Notes: generated from the sequence alone by a model not told the origin. 64,000 nucleotides of DNA from Sphingomonas sp. Leaf208 (GCF_001421415.1 NZ_LMKH01000023.1:1-64000); one strand, 5' to 3'. Numbered from the stretch's first letter, positions 24,161 through 36,142 are shown. Program-made: numbers and translations.

Positions 24161-25828
24161 TCAATACCCGAACGTATGCGCCAGCGTCAGCAGCAGCCAG
24201 TACAGCCCGCCCGATAGCAGCATCGCCACCGGCAGCGTCATCACCCAGGCCAGCGCCATGTTCATGACCGTACGCCGCTGCAACCCGGCGCCGTTCGCAA
24301 CGCTTGCACCCGCCACACCCGACGACAGGATATGCGTGGTCGACACCGGCATGCCGTATCGCACCGCGAGCAGGATCGTCGCCGCCGCGACCAGCTCGGC
24401 CGACGCGCCCATGCCGTAGGTCAGGTGCGTCTTGCCGATCCGCTCGCCGACGGTGACGACGATCCGCTTCCATCCAACCATAGTCCCGAGGCCCAGCGCC
24501 AGCGCGACGGTGACCTTCACCCAGGTCGGGATATAGCGCGTGCCCTGCTCGAGCCCGCTATTGTAGCTCTTGAGCGTCGTGATCTCCTGCGCGGTAAAGC
24601 GTGTCTGCGCGGACTTGTCCTCGGCGATCAGCTTGGTCGTATCGAGCACGAGGTACATGTCATTGCGCAAGTTCGGGGTCGCCGCAGCCGGCACCTTGCC
24701 CAGCGACCCATAGCTTTCGATCCGGCTCGACACGTCGTCCGACAGCGTCGCCAGCGCGCCATAGATGACCGGGTCGGCGACGTGCTTGGTCTTCAGTGCC
24801 TGCGTGACCTGCGCACGCGACGTGACGACGTCGGCCGGCGCGCCGTCGGCATGCGCGCGGTAAGCGGCCGATGCCGCCTGCGCGCTTTGCACGAACGCCG
24901 GCATCGCGCTCTCAGGCATCGTCCGGTTCAGCGCATAGGCGGTCGGCGCGCAGCCGATCAGGATGAGCATGATCAGCCCCATGCCCTTTTGACCGTCATT
25001 GCTGCCATGCGCGAAGCTGACCGCGGTGCAGGTGCCGATCAGCAACGCACGGATGCCGCGCGGTGGCGGCGTCTGGCCCTCGGGCGCTTCGTACAGCTTC
25101 TTGTCGCGCAGAAAACGCTTCATCACGAGCAGCAGCAGCAGCGCGCCGACGAACCCGACGATCGGGCTGAACGCGAGCGCGGAGAGAACTTTCCAGACCT
25201 GCACCATGTCGACGCCCGACGTTCCGTCCGCGCCGCCGCCGTTGATGAGTTGGTTGGCAAGGCCGACGCCGAGGATCGAGCCGATCAGCGCATGGCTCGA
25301 CGAATTGGGCAGCCCGACCGCCCAGGTCGCGAGGTTCCACAGGATCGCCGCGAGCAACAGCGCGAAGATCATCGCGAACCCGCCGACGCTGCCGACGTTG
25401 AGGATCAGGTCGACCGGCAGCAATGTGACGATCGAATACGCCACCGCGCCTGAGGACAGCATCACGCCGAGAAAGTTGAAGAACCCCGACCAGACGACCG
25501 CGAGCGGCGCGGGCATCGAATGCGTATAGATGACGGTGGCGACCGCGTTGGCGGTGTCGTGGAATCCGTTCACGAACTCGAACCCGAGCGCGATCAGCAG
25601 CGCCAGCGCGAGGAACGCGAACGCCCCGCCCGCCAGGCTCTCGCCGACCTGCGCGGTATCGAAGGCGATGCTGAACCCCGCATAGGCAAGGCCGCCGATC
25701 AGCACGGCGAGGAATATCCAGCGCCCGGACGGATGCAGCGAATGATCGAGCTTGGGACCAGTATGCGGCGCAGCGGTAGCGCTCGAATCAGCCGTCACCG
25801 CATCGGGTGCAAATGTGGAGGTTGCCAT
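24161..25828 (-). CDS. pitA: Inorganic phosphate transporter, Pit family
   Basis: 555 residues. The two PHO-4 signature halves are seen: GFEFVNGFHDTANAVATVIYT (about 94-114) and, near the middle, TAVSFAHGSNDGQKGMGLI. These are the inverted-repeat GANDVAN-like motifs that form the substrate site. About ten hydrophobic spans are present. A longer hydrophilic insert (about 320-430, Ala/Asp/Lys-rich) lies between the halves. It should import phosphate (as metal phosphate) with protons at the inner membrane. It is a single gene flanked by palindromic elements on both sides. Confidence 0.9.
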   Translation of the reverse strand: MATSTFAPDAVTADSSATAAPHTGPKLDHSLHPSGRWIFLAVLIGGLAYAGFSIAFDTAQVGESLAGGAFAFLALALLIALGFEFVNGFHDTANAVATVIYTHSMPAPLAVVWSGFFNFLGVMLSSGAVAYSIVTLLPVDLILNVGSVGGFAMIFALLLAAILWNLATWAVGLPNSSSHALIGSILGVGLANQLINGGGADGTSGVDMVQVWKVLSALAFSPIVGFVGALLLLLVMKRFLRDKKLYEAPEGQTPPPRGIRALLIGTCTAVSFAHGSNDGQKGMGLIMLILIGCAPTAYALNRTMPESAMPAFVQSAQAASAAYRAHADGAPADVVTSRAQVTQALKTKHVADPVIYGALATLSDDVSSRIESYGSLGKVPAAATPNLRNDMYLVLDTTKLIAEDKSAQTRFTAQEITTLKSYNSGLEQGTRYIPTWVKVTVALALGLGTMVGWKRIVVTVGERIGKTHLTYGMGASAELVAAATILLAVRYGMPVSTTHILSSGVAGASVANGAGLQRRTVMNMALAWVMTLPVAMLLSGGLYWLLLTLAHTFGY

Positions 25829-25918
25829 AGGAATGTGCAGTCGGCCCTTACGATGACAATCTTATGACAGATGTAAATCAAGCGGTCGTTCGACCCTATT
25901 TGGGACGTCGCCCTTTAC

Positions 25919-26042
25919 AATCCTCCCCCGCCAGGGGGAGGTGGCTGGCCCTCGCGAGACGGAGGGGGAGGCAGAGGACAACGTGCGTTCCGTGTCCTCC
26001 CCCTCCGTCGCTTCGCGCCACCTCCCCCTTGCGGGGGAGGAT
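25919..26042. repeat. Palindromic intergenic element, second copy
   Basis: AATCCTCCCCCGCCAGGGGGAGGTGG at the left end and CCACCTCCCCCTTGCGGGGGAGGAT at the right end are imperfect inverted copies. GACGGAGGGGGAGG and CCTCCCCCTCCGTC are nested inverted copies inside. It is the same family as the element at 24027-24152 but with a different centre. It lies between the divergent end regions of pitA and the UrcA-family gene. Confidence 0.75.
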
Positions 26043-26079
26043 GTTCGGAACCGACTTTGTCGGACGTGAGTAAGTTAAT

Positions 26080-26409
26080 TCACCGAGTCTCACCGATGCT
26101 CGCGAGCTGCATGCCATTGCTGCCGAACAAAGTGGCCATCTTGACGTCCGCATCCGCAGTCATTTCCTTGCGGCACTGCTGCGCGTCGGCGAGCGCCGCG
26201 AGGCCGGCACCGTGCGATTGGCAAGCGCTCGTGATCGCCGAACGCAGCCGGCGCTGGAACGCAGTGCGCCCGGCGTCGCTGGTCAGGTCGAGCCCGGCGC
26301 GCGACACGCGCACCGATACCGGGTCGCGCCCGGAACTCGCGGAAGCACCCGTGGAAAACAGGCAAGCGCCGACGATCGCCGCCGAAGCGACGCTGATGAA
26401 AAGCTTCAT
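26080..26409 (-). CDS. UrcA family protein
   Basis: 109 residues from the ATG at 26409, preceded by GAGGAAC; an in-frame start 5 codons upstream is less likely. A Sec signal peptide (MKLFISVASAAIVGACLFSTGASA) is followed by VSVRVSRAGLDLTSDAGRTAFQRRLRSA and a Cys pair (SACQ, QQCRKEM), the pattern of the UrcA family of small secreted alphaproteobacterial proteins. Function unknown. Confidence 0.75.
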   Translation of the reverse strand: MKLFISVASAAIVGACLFSTGASASSGRDPVSVRVSRAGLDLTSDAGRTAFQRRLRSAITSACQSHGAGLAALADAQQCRKEMTADADVKMATLFGSNGMQLASIGETR

Positions 26410-26611
26410 GATGATGTTCCTCAAATGGTCCTGCGGTCCGCAAGGCTATGCCTGCGGGCGACGGCGCCAGCGCGTCGGGACACCTTTCTGGGTGCGGCAT
26501 CTCCGACCACGAACCACGTCGCTGCGCATCCCCTACCCGCGCTTCGTTACGCTCGCGCGACGGTTTGGCGTCGGTCCGACGACGCGCCGAAACTCTAGAT
26601 GAGGCGTTAGG

Positions 26612-27007
26612 TCACATCCCCGGATATCGCTCGAACGCAGGCAGAGCGGCCACATCCGTCATCCACGCCAAACGGTCGGCCACCTGGATATGCGCACCCG
26701 GCGCGACCGCCTCGGGATCGTCCAGCGTACAGGATTGCACGTCGATGATCCCCGGCAGATACGCGGCATTGGTATAGAACAGGCCCGTCCCGCACCGTCC
26801 GCAGAATTGACGCCGACCGCTCGCCGACGATTCATACGTCACCGGATCGCCCGAGATGGTCACCTGCTCGGACCTGAATGCGATCCAGCCTACCATGGGC
26901 GCACCCGCGCTTCGCCGGCAATCGCCGCAATGGCACAGCGCGTGATGCTCGGGTTCGCCCTCCGCGACATAGCTGATCGCTCCGCAATGACATCGTCCCG
27001 CCAGCAT
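26612..27007 (-). CDS. GFA-family protein (glutathione-dependent formaldehyde-activating fold)
   Basis: 131 residues. Zinc ligands are seen as GRCHCGAISY (CxC), CHCGDCRRSAG (CxxC with an adjacent C) and FCGRCGTGLFY (CxxC). This is the CENP-V/GFA zinc fold of small thiol-handling enzymes. Whether it acts on formaldehyde-glutathione adducts is not established for most members. It is divergent from uvrD, with about 100 bp between the chosen starts. Confidence 0.8.
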   Translation of the reverse strand: MLAGRCHCGAISYVAEGEPEHHALCHCGDCRRSAGAPMVGWIAFRSEQVTISGDPVTYESSASGRRQFCGRCGTGLFYTNAAYLPGIIDVQSCTLDDPEAVAPGAHIQVADRLAWMTDVAALPAFERYPGM

Positions 27008-27107
27008 GCCCGCCTCCCTCTATGTTCTCAACTTGTTCCACGTATCGTCGAACCGCGCAAGCCATACCCGCTTGCCCCATCGCCCCCCGTTCCCTACCTG
27101 TTCACCG

Positions 27108-29399
27108 GTGAACCAGATCGCCCAAACGTCCGCGCCGCAAGCAGAGCCTCCCTATCTGCGCGGTCTCAATCCGCCGCAGCGCGAGGCGGTGCTGACCACC
27201 GACGGGCCCGTGCTGATCATCGCCGGCGCCGGCACGGGCAAGACCGCGGCGCTCACTGCACGGCTCGCGCACCTGATCTTTACGAAGAAGGCGTGGCCGT
27301 CCGAGATTCTCAGCGTCACCTTCACCAACAAGGCCGCGCGCGAGATGCGCGAGCGCGTCGGTCGGCTGGTCGGCGATGCGGTCGAGGGGATGCCGTGGCT
27401 CGGCACCTTCCACGCGATCGCCGCCAAGATGTTGCGTCGCCATGCCGAACTCGTCGGGTTGCAATCGAACTTCACGATCCTCGATACGGACGACCAGCTA
27501 CGCCTGCTCAAGCAGCTGATCCTCGCCGCGGATATCGACGAGAAACGCTTCCCGACACGCAGCCTCGCCGGGCTGATCGACCAGTGGAAGAACAAGGGCC
27601 TCGTCCCCGCCGATATCGATGCGGGCGAGTCCGAGCGCTACGCCAACGGCCGCGGCGGCGAGCTGTACCAGCAATACCAAGCGCGGCTGATCGCGCTCAA
27701 CGCGTGCGATTTCGGCGACCTGCTGCTCCACATGCTGGTGATCCTGAAGACGCACCGCGACGTGCTCGCGCAGTATCAGCAGCGCTTCAAATACATCATG
27801 GTCGACGAGTATCAGGACACCAACTCGTCGCAATATCTCTGGCTGCGGCTGCTCGCGCAGGAGCGCAAGAACATCGCCTGCGTCGGCGACGACGACCAGT
27901 CGATCTATTCGTGGCGCGGTGCGCAGGTCGAGAACATCCTGAAGTTCGAGCGCGACTTTCCCGGCGCGAAGGTCATCCGCCTCGAACAGAATTACCGCAG
28001 CACGCCGCACATCCTCGGCGCGGCGTCGGGCGTGATCGCCAACAATGGCGGGCGGCTCGGCAAGCAGCTCTGGACCGAGCGCGACGTCGGCGAGAAGGTC
28101 AAGGTCATCGGCGTCTGGGACGGCCCCGAGGAAGCGCGCCGTGTCGGCGAGGAGATCGACATCGTCCGCCGCTCGGGCAAGAGCCTCGACGAGGTCGCGA
28201 TCCTGGTCCGCGCGCAGCACCAGACGCGCGAGTTCGAGGACCGCTTCATCGCGATCGGGATGCCGTACAAGATCGTCGGCGGCTTCCGCTTCTACGAACG
28301 CGCCGAAATCCGCGACGCGCTGGCGTACCTCCGCGTCGTCAACCAACCGGCGGACGACCTCGCTTTCGAACGGATCGTCAACGTCCCCAAGCGCGGCCTC
28401 GGCGACAAGGCGGTGGCGCGCATCCACCAGCTCGCGCGCGCCACCGGCACGCCCCTGACCACCGCCGCCGCGCGCATTCTCGACACCGACGAACTGACCG
28501 GGGCTGCGAAGAAGTCGCTGGGACGGCTGGTCGGCGACATCGCCCGCTGGCGCGACATGGCGACCAGCCTGCCGCACGCCGAACTCGCCCGGCAGTTGCT
28601 CGACGAGAGCGGCTACACCGCGATGTACCAGGCCGAGAAGTCGGTCGAGGCGACCGGCCGCCTGGAGAACCTCAGCGAGCTCGTCCGCGCGATGGAGGAG
28701 TACGACTCGCTCGGCGCGTTCCTCGAACACGTCAGCCTCGTGATGGACAACGAGGGCGGCGCGCAGGACCCGCAGGTCACGATCATGACCATCCACGCCG
28801 CCAAGGGCCTCGAATACGACACGGTGTTCCTGGTGGGCTGGGAGGAAGGGCTGTTCCCGTCGCAGCGCTCGTTGGATGAAGGCGGCGTAAAGAGCCTCGA
28901 GGAGGAACGACGCCTGGCGTACGTCGCGATCACGCGTGCACGGCGACTGGCGGTCATCATCCACGCTGCTAATCGCCGCATCTACGGCCAGTGGAACTCG
29001 TCGATCCCCTCGCGCTTCGTCGCCGAACTTCCAGCTGAGCATATCGACACCGAAACCACGATGTCCGGCGGCGCGAGCCTCTGGCAGGCGAACTGGTCCG
29101 ACCGCGCCGATCCGTTCGCCGACGTTGCACGCGGCACTGGCCGCGGCCCCGGCTGGCAACGCGCATCAGGCACCGGCAGCACCTTCTCCACCAAACCCGC
29201 CCGCGTCGTCGAAAGCCGCTCCAGCGCGATCAGCCTCGGTAACAAGGGCCGCGACGACCTCTCGCTCGGCCAGCGCGTGTTCCACCAGAAGTTCGGCTAC
29301 GGCGCGATCGCTGAAATCGAGGGCAACAAGCTGGAAATCGATTTCGAACAGTCGGGCCGCAAGCGCGTGATGGACAGCTTCGTGACGCTCACGCCCTAA
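27108..29399 (+). CDS. uvrD: ATP-dependent DNA helicase UvrD/PcrA
   Basis: 763 residues from the GTG at 27108. The frame opens at 27006, but that start would leave no promoter against the divergent GFA gene, and the extra residues are not helicase-like. Superfamily 1 motifs in order: NPPQREAV (Q motif), AGAGTGKT (Walker A), VDEYQDTN (II), VGDDDQSIYSWRGA (III), LEQNYRS (IV), TIHAAKGLEYD (V), VAITRA (VI). It unwinds DNA 3'-5' in nucleotide-excision and mismatch repair. The C-terminal 150 residues are variable, ending in a KFGYGAI..IEGNKLEIDF module typical of UvrD tails. Confidence 0.95.
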   Translation: MNQIAQTSAPQAEPPYLRGLNPPQREAVLTTDGPVLIIAGAGTGKTAALTARLAHLIFTKKAWPSEILSVTFTNKAAREMRERVGRLVGDAVEGMPWLGTFHAIAAKMLRRHAELVGLQSNFTILDTDDQLRLLKQLILAADIDEKRFPTRSLAGLIDQWKNKGLVPADIDAGESERYANGRGGELYQQYQARLIALNACDFGDLLLHMLVILKTHRDVLAQYQQRFKYIMVDEYQDTNSSQYLWLRLLAQERKNIACVGDDDQSIYSWRGAQVENILKFERDFPGAKVIRLEQNYRSTPHILGAASGVIANNGGRLGKQLWTERDVGEKVKVIGVWDGPEEARRVGEEIDIVRRSGKSLDEVAILVRAQHQTREFEDRFIAIGMPYKIVGGFRFYERAEIRDALAYLRVVNQPADDLAFERIVNVPKRGLGDKAVARIHQLARATGTPLTTAAARILDTDELTGAAKKSLGRLVGDIARWRDMATSLPHAELARQLLDESGYTAMYQAEKSVEATGRLENLSELVRAMEEYDSLGAFLEHVSLVMDNEGGAQDPQVTIMTIHAAKGLEYDTVFLVGWEEGLFPSQRSLDEGGVKSLEEERRLAYVAITRARRLAVIIHAANRRIYGQWNSSIPSRFVAELPAEHIDTETTMSGGASLWQANWSDRADPFADVARGTGRGPGWQRASGTGSTFSTKPARVVESRSSAISLGNKGRDDLSLGQRVFHQKFGYGAIAEIEGNKLEIDFEQSGRKRVMDSFVTLTP

Positions 29400-29420
29400 C
29401 GACATCAACCGGGAAAACGA

Positions 29421-29762
29421 TCAGCCGGCGGTCTGATCGGCGAGCGAGAAGATCCGCTGCATCACCGCCCATTTCGGCCCGTCCGCAGCGATCGGCTTCT
29501 GATACACGTCCATCGCCGTCTCCCAGGACGCGACGACCGGCTGTAACTCCGGGTCGGCCGCGCGTGGAAAATCATCCTCGACCTCGGCGATCATCACGAG
29601 CCGGTCGGCGACCTGCCATATCTCCATCTCTCGATACCCCCGCTGGACGATGTCGCGCACGACCTCGGGCCACACGGCACCCGGCGCGTGTCGTTCGCGA
29701 TAAGCGGCAATCAGCGCTGCGTCGTCGACGAGGTCCAGCGCGGTCACGATGCGATACGTCAC
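29421..29762 (-). CDS. L-rhamnose mutarotase-family protein, probable L-fucose mutarotase
   Basis: 113 residues from GTG at 29762, with AAGGAA 6 nt upstream; the longer frame lacks a site. Features of the small RhaM-type dimeric alpha/beta fold: IAAYRERHAPGAVWPEVVRDIVQRGYREMEIW (His in the RH motif) and a D-YQKP-like element with a following WAVMQRIFSL. These enzymes interconvert sugar anomers. Sitting divergently beside the L-fucose operon, it probably presents the correct anomer of L-fucose to the dehydrogenase. Confidence 0.75.
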   Translation of the reverse strand: MTYRIVTALDLVDDAALIAAYRERHAPGAVWPEVVRDIVQRGYREMEIWQVADRLVMIAEVEDDFPRAADPELQPVVASWETAMDVYQKPIAADGPKWAVMQRIFSLADQTAG

Positions 29763-29874
29763 GGAAATTCCTTCGATACGGCGTACTCCCACGACAATAG
29801 CGTCGCCGCCCCTTTTCAAAAGTCACTTTGACTAATAAAACCGACGAAACGCACAACGACGCGCAGGAGATGGA

Positions 29875-30615
29875 ATGAGACTGTCCGGCAAGACCGCGGT
29901 AGTGACCGCGGCGGCACAAGGCATCGGCCGCGCCACCGCGGAACGCTTCCGTGACGAGGGCGCACGGGTCTTCGCGCTCGACCGCGACGGCGATGCGCTG
30001 CAGGCCATCGACGGCGTCGAACGTCTGGTCGTCGACCTGCTCGACGCCGACGCGATCGCCGCTTTGCCCGCCACGATCGGCGGCATCGACATTCTTGCCA
30101 ACGTCGCCGGCTTCGTCGCGGCGGGCGATATTCTCCAGGGCAGTGACGACGACTGGATGCTGTCGTTCGACCTCAACGTCCACGCGATGCACCGCATGAC
30201 CCGCGCGTTCCTGCCCGGCATGCTCGCGCGCGGCGGCGGTGCGATCGTCAACATGAGCAGCATCGCGTCGAGCGTGAAGGGCATCCCAAACCGCTACGCC
30301 TACGGCGCGTCGAAGGCAGCGGTGGTCGGGCTCACCAAGGCGATCGCCGCCGATTTTGTCGGCCGCGGGATCCGCTGCAACTGCGTGTGCCCCGGCACGA
30401 TCGAGACCCCTTCCCTCCGCGAACGCATTGTCTCGCAGGCGGGAACGCAGGGCATTTCGGTCAGCGAGGCCGACGCGGCGTTCGTCGCGCGCCAGCCGAT
30501 GGGCCGGCTGGGACGCGCCGAAGAGATCGCCGCGCTGTTCCTGTATCTCGCCAGCGACGAATCGAGCTTCACCACCGGCGCGGTCCACGTGATCGACGGC
30601 GGCTGGGTCAACTAA
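29875..30615 (+). CDS. SDR dehydrogenase, probable 2-keto-3-deoxy-L-fuconate dehydrogenase
   Basis: 246 residues; AGGAG lies just before the ATG. Classical SDR features: VTAAAQGIGRATAERF (TGxxxGIG variant), NVAGF, NMSSIASS (catalytic Ser), YAYGASKAAV (Tyr and Lys) and VIDGGWVN end. It resembles the BDH2/LRA5-like SDRs that oxidise 2-keto-3-deoxy-L-sugar acids to the 2,4-diketo form. First gene of a five-gene + strand run (SDR, FAHD, dehydratase, SDR, transporter), which supports the pathway assignment. The exact substrate is inferred. Confidence 0.8.
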   Translation: MRLSGKTAVVTAAAQGIGRATAERFRDEGARVFALDRDGDALQAIDGVERLVVDLLDADAIAALPATIGGIDILANVAGFVAAGDILQGSDDDWMLSFDLNVHAMHRMTRAFLPGMLARGGGAIVNMSSIASSVKGIPNRYAYGASKAAVVGLTKAIAADFVGRGIRCNCVCPGTIETPSLRERIVSQAGTQGISVSEADAAFVARQPMGRLGRAEEIAALFLYLASDESSFTTGAVHVIDGGWVN

Positions 30616-30625
30616 GGATCATCCG

Positions 30626-31467
30626 ATGAAATTATTGCGTTACGGCCCGCGCGGCCAGGAAAAGCCCGGCATCCTCGATCAGGACGGCGCGATCCGCGCG
30701 CTGCCCGCGGACCTCGGCGACATCGCCGGTGACCTGCTGTCCCCCGAGGGGCTCGCGAAGATCGCCGCGCTCGATGTGGCGACCTTGCCCAAGGTCGACG
30801 GCGCGCCACGGATCGGGCCGTGCGTCACGCGCACCGGCAAGTTCATCTGCATCGGCCTGAACTATTCGGACCATGCCGCCGAGAGCAACATGGCCCTCCC
30901 CGCCGAGCCGGTCGTGTTCGGCAAATGGACCAGCGCGATCCAGGGCCCGAACGACGATGTCGAGATCCCGCGCGGCTCGGAGAAGACCGACTGGGAGGTC
31001 GAACTCGGCGTCGTCATCGGTACGCCCGGCCGCCACATCGCCAAGGAAGACGCGCTGTCGCACATTGCCGGCTATTGCGTCGTCCACGACGTGTCCGAGC
31101 GAGCGTTCCAGCTCGAGCGTGGCGGCACGTGGGACAAGGGCAAGGGCTGTGACACGTTCGGCCCGATCGGTCCCTGGCTCGTCACCGCAGACGAGGTCGG
31201 CGATCCCCAAAAGCTGGGCCTGTGGCTCGAAGTCGACGGCCATCGCTATCAGGACGGCACGACTGCCAACATGATCTTCGACGTCGCAACGATCGTTTCG
31301 TACCTCAGCGATTTCTGCACGCTCGAAGCCGGCGACATCATCTCGACCGGTACGCCGAAGGGCGTCGGCCTGGGCCAGAAGCCGCCGGTCTATTTGCGCG
31401 CGGGCCAGACGGTGCGGCTCGGCATCGAGGGTCTCGGCGAACAGGTTCAGACGATGGTCGCCGCCGC

Positions 31468-31471
<4 letters not shown>
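30626..31471 (+). CDS. FAH-family hydrolase, probable 2,4-diketo-3-deoxy-L-fuconate hydrolase
   Basis: 281 residues. CIGLNYSDHAAESN, EVELGVVIGT and FCTLEAGDIISTGTPKGVGLG form the metal-binding core of fumarylacetoacetate hydrolase-fold enzymes (E-x-E and D ligands, GTPxG loop). In the non-phosphorylated L-fucose route this enzyme cleaves 2,4-diketo-3-deoxy-L-fuconate to pyruvate and L-lactate, matching the LldD enzyme encoded downstream. Its stop overlaps the dehydratase start (ATGA). Confidence 0.85.
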
Positions 31472-33494
<2,023 letters not shown>

Positions 33495-33522
33495 CAAACA
33501 TAAACATAATCAGGAGTGGATC

Positions 33523-34800
33523 ATGAGCGGAACGACCGCCGACAGGAAATATGTGCCGGCGATCGTGCTGACGGTCGCGCTGTTCTTCCTCTGGGGGATG
33601 GCGAACAACCTCAACGACATCCTGATCGCGCAGTTCAAGAAGGCGTTCACGCTCACCGACTTCCAGACGAGCTTCGTCCAGCAGGCCTTCTACATGGGCT
33701 ATTTCCTGCTCGCGGTGCCGGCCGCGCTGGTGACGCGCGCGAAGGGCTACAAGACCGCGATCGTTACCGGGCTGGTGCTGTATGCGGCGGGGGCGCTGCT
33801 CTTCTATCCCGCGGCGCATTACGGGGAGTATCTGTATTTCCTCGCCGCGCTGTTCGTGATCGCGTGCGGGCTGGCATTCCTCGAGACGTCGGCGAACCCG
33901 CTGATGACCGAACTCGGCGACCCGACCACCGCAGCCAAGCGGCTCAACTGGGCCCAGGCAGCGAACCCGGTCGGCACCGTCGCGGGCGTGCTGATCGGCA
34001 AGTATTTCATCCTCTCGGCGATCGTCCACGACGAGAACGCGGTCGCGGCGATGAGCCCGGCGGCGCGCGAGGCCTTCTATCGCAGCGAAGTCGTCGCGGT
34101 GCAGACGCCGTATCTGGTGATCGGGCTGGTCGTGCTGCTGTTCGCGGTCGCCGCCGCAGTGATCCGCTTTCCCGAGCATCGCGCGGAAGAAACCGTCGGC
34201 GCGCCATCGCGGTTCGTCGACGTGTTCCGCCACCCGCGGCTGATCTTCGCGACGGTGACGCAGTTCTTCTACGTCGGCGCGCAGGTCGGCATCTGGAGCT
34301 ATACGATCCGCTATGCACAGGCGAACGTCCCCGGCATGGCCGAGCACGACGCCGCGGACTACCTGTTCGCAAGCCTCGTGCTGTTCGGGATCGGCCGGTT
34401 CGCCGGCACCGCGCTGATGGGCAAGATCGCCCCCCCTCGCCTGCTCGCAATCTTCGCGGTGGTCAGCGCGTTGCTTGCTGCCGTCGCGGGTCTCGTCGGT
34501 GGGCAGATCGGGTTGTACGCGCTGGTCCTCGCCAGCCTGTTCATGTCGATCCAGTTCCCGACGATCTTCGCGCTCGGCATGGACGGGCTCGGCCCGCTCC
34601 GTCGCGCGGGCGCTTCGCTGATCATCATGGCGATCATCGGCGGCGCGGTGCTGACCGGGCTGATGGGGCATATCTCCGATCTCGCCGGGATCGACACCGC
34701 GATGCTGGTGCCGGCGGTCTGCTTCCTGGTGGTGCTGGCGTTCGCGGTGAAGGCCGGGCGGACGCTGTCGGGGGATGTCGTGCAGCCGACGATCCACTGA
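33523..34800 (+). CDS. fucP: L-fucose permease, MFS
   Basis: 425 residues with about 12 hydrophobic spans. FFLWGMANNLNDILIAQFKKAF is the hallmark FucP N-terminus (N-x-L-N-D-I-L), followed by YMGYFLLAVPAALV. The proton-coupling Asp lies in the conserved NDI(L) segment of helix 1, and later NPVGTVAGVLIGKYF matches FucP. It symports L-fucose with protons and is the last gene of the catabolic run before a large palindrome. Confidence 0.9.
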   Translation: MSGTTADRKYVPAIVLTVALFFLWGMANNLNDILIAQFKKAFTLTDFQTSFVQQAFYMGYFLLAVPAALVTRAKGYKTAIVTGLVLYAAGALLFYPAAHYGEYLYFLAALFVIACGLAFLETSANPLMTELGDPTTAAKRLNWAQAANPVGTVAGVLIGKYFILSAIVHDENAVAAMSPAAREAFYRSEVVAVQTPYLVIGLVVLLFAVAAAVIRFPEHRAEETVGAPSRFVDVFRHPRLIFATVTQFFYVGAQVGIWSYTIRYAQANVPGMAEHDAADYLFASLVLFGIGRFAGTALMGKIAPPRLLAIFAVVSALLAAVAGLVGGQIGLYALVLASLFMSIQFPTIFALGMDGLGPLRRAGASLIIMAIIGGAVLTGLMGHISDLAGIDTAMLVPAVCFLVVLAFAVKAGRTLSGDVVQPTIH

Positions 34801-34848
34801 GCAACGGAGCACCGCAAGGCGAAGACAGTTGGCAGAACCTCGCCACTC

Positions 34849-34960
34849 GCCACCACCCCGGCGGAGGCCGGGGCCCAATTGGAAAGGTCGACGTAATGAA
34901 GGACGGTCTCCGGTTACCTCCGCCGCCCAATTGGGCCCCGGCCTTCGCCGGGGTGGTGGC
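34849..34960. repeat. Large near-perfect inverted repeat between convergent genes
   Basis: Two 34-bp arms (34849-34882 and 34927-34960) are inverted copies with one mismatch. Each arm contains a CCCCGGCnnnGGCCGGGG-type palindrome and CCAATTGG at the inner end. The spacer is 44 bp. It sits between fucP (+) and lldD (-) and would form an exceptionally stable stem in RNA, so it probably ends transcription from both sides. The composition is that of dispersed REP-like elements of sphingomonads. Confidence 0.8.
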
Positions 34961-35008
34961 CTTTGTTGGCGTGCGTGAGCGTGAAGCGAGCCTTGCGACG
35001 CCCTGCCC

Positions 35009-36142
35009 TCAGACCAGAATACTCCGGTCGATCTCCGCAATCGACCGCACCCCCGTCAGCGCCATCGCCACGCGCATCTCGCGCTCGATCAGCGTCAGCA
35101 AATGGGTCACGCCAGCTTCCCCCCGCGCCGCCAGCGCATACAGCCACGCCCGTCCCAACAGCACGCCATCCGCCCCCAGCGCCAGCATCCGCACCACGTC
35201 GAGCCCCGACCGCACGCCCGAATCCGCCAGCACCGTAAGCTGTCCCTTCACCGCCTCCGCGATCGCCGGCAGTGCCGCCGCGCTTGACAGCACGCCGTCG
35301 AGCTGCCGCCCGCCATGGTTCGACACGACGATCCCGTCCGCACCGATCGCCGCCGCCTCGCGCGCGTCATCCGGATCTAGGATGCCCTTGATGATCAGCG
35401 GCCCGTCCCAGCCTTCGCGGATCCATTCGAGATCCTTCCACGCGATCGACGGATCGAAATTGTTGCCGAGCCAGCCCATGTAATCGTTCAGCCCGCTCGC
35501 CTTGCCCAGCACCGGCTCCAGGTTGCCGAGCTGGTGTGGCCGCCCGTGCACCCCGACATCCCACGCCCAGCCGGGACGCCCCATCGCCTGCAACATCCGG
35601 CGCAGCGGAGCGCGCGGCCCCGACATTCCCGAATGCTGATCGCGGTAGCGCGCGCCCGGCACCGGCATGTCGACCGTGAACACCAGCGCCTTCGCGCCTT
35701 CTGCCTTCGCCGTGGCAAGCAAATCGCGCATGAACGCGCGGTCGCGAATGACGTAGAGCTGGAACCAGGTCGGCCCGGTCGGCGCCGCCTTCACCACCTC
35801 GCCGAGCGAACAGAGCGACACCGTCGACAGGCAGAACGGCACGCCCGCGGCATGCGCTGCGCGCGCCGCCTGCGTCTCGCCGCGACGATGGTACATGCCC
35901 GCGATCCCGACGGGCCCGAGCCCGACCGGCAGCGCCTGGTGCTGGCCGAACAGCGTCGTCGACAGATCGATATCGGACACGTCGCGCAACACGCGCTGGC
36001 GCAACGCGATGCCCGACAGGTCGCTGACGTTGCGCGCGAGCGTCGCCTCCGCATAGGAACCGCCATCGGCATACTCGAACAGGAATCGCGGCAGCCGCTT
36101 GCGTGCAGCCTCGCGGAAATCGAGCGTCGAGGCGATCGTCAT
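35009..36142 (-). CDS. lldD: FMN-dependent L-lactate dehydrogenase / alpha-hydroxy acid oxidase
   Basis: 377 residues from the ATG at 36142 with GGGAGAT upstream; the longer frame is rejected. Features of the FMN alpha-hydroxy-acid dehydrogenase fold: [56 protein letters not shown] (Asp), [12 protein letters not shown] (catalytic His plus Arg) and [17 protein letters not shown]. It oxidises L-lactate to pyruvate and feeds the respiratory chain. Next to the fucose genes it clears the lactate that pathway generates. Confidence 0.9.
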   Translation of the reverse strand: MTIASTLDFREAARKRLPRFLFEYADGGSYAEATLARNVSDLSGIALRQRVLRDVSDIDLSTTLFGQHQALPVGLGPVGIAGMYHRRGETQAARAAHAAGVPFCLSTVSLCSLGEVVKAAPTGPTWFQLYVIRDRAFMRDLLATAKAEGAKALVFTVDMPVPGARYRDQHSGMSGPRAPLRRMLQAMGRPGWAWDVGVHGRPHQLGNLEPVLGKASGLNDYMGWLGNNFDPSIAWKDLEWIREGWDGPLIIKGILDPDDAREAAAIGADGIVVSNHGGRQLDGVLSSAAALPAIAEAVKGQLTVLADSGVRSGLDVVRMLALGADGVLLGRAWLYALAARGEAGVTHLLTLIEREMRVAMALTGVRSIAEIDRSILV

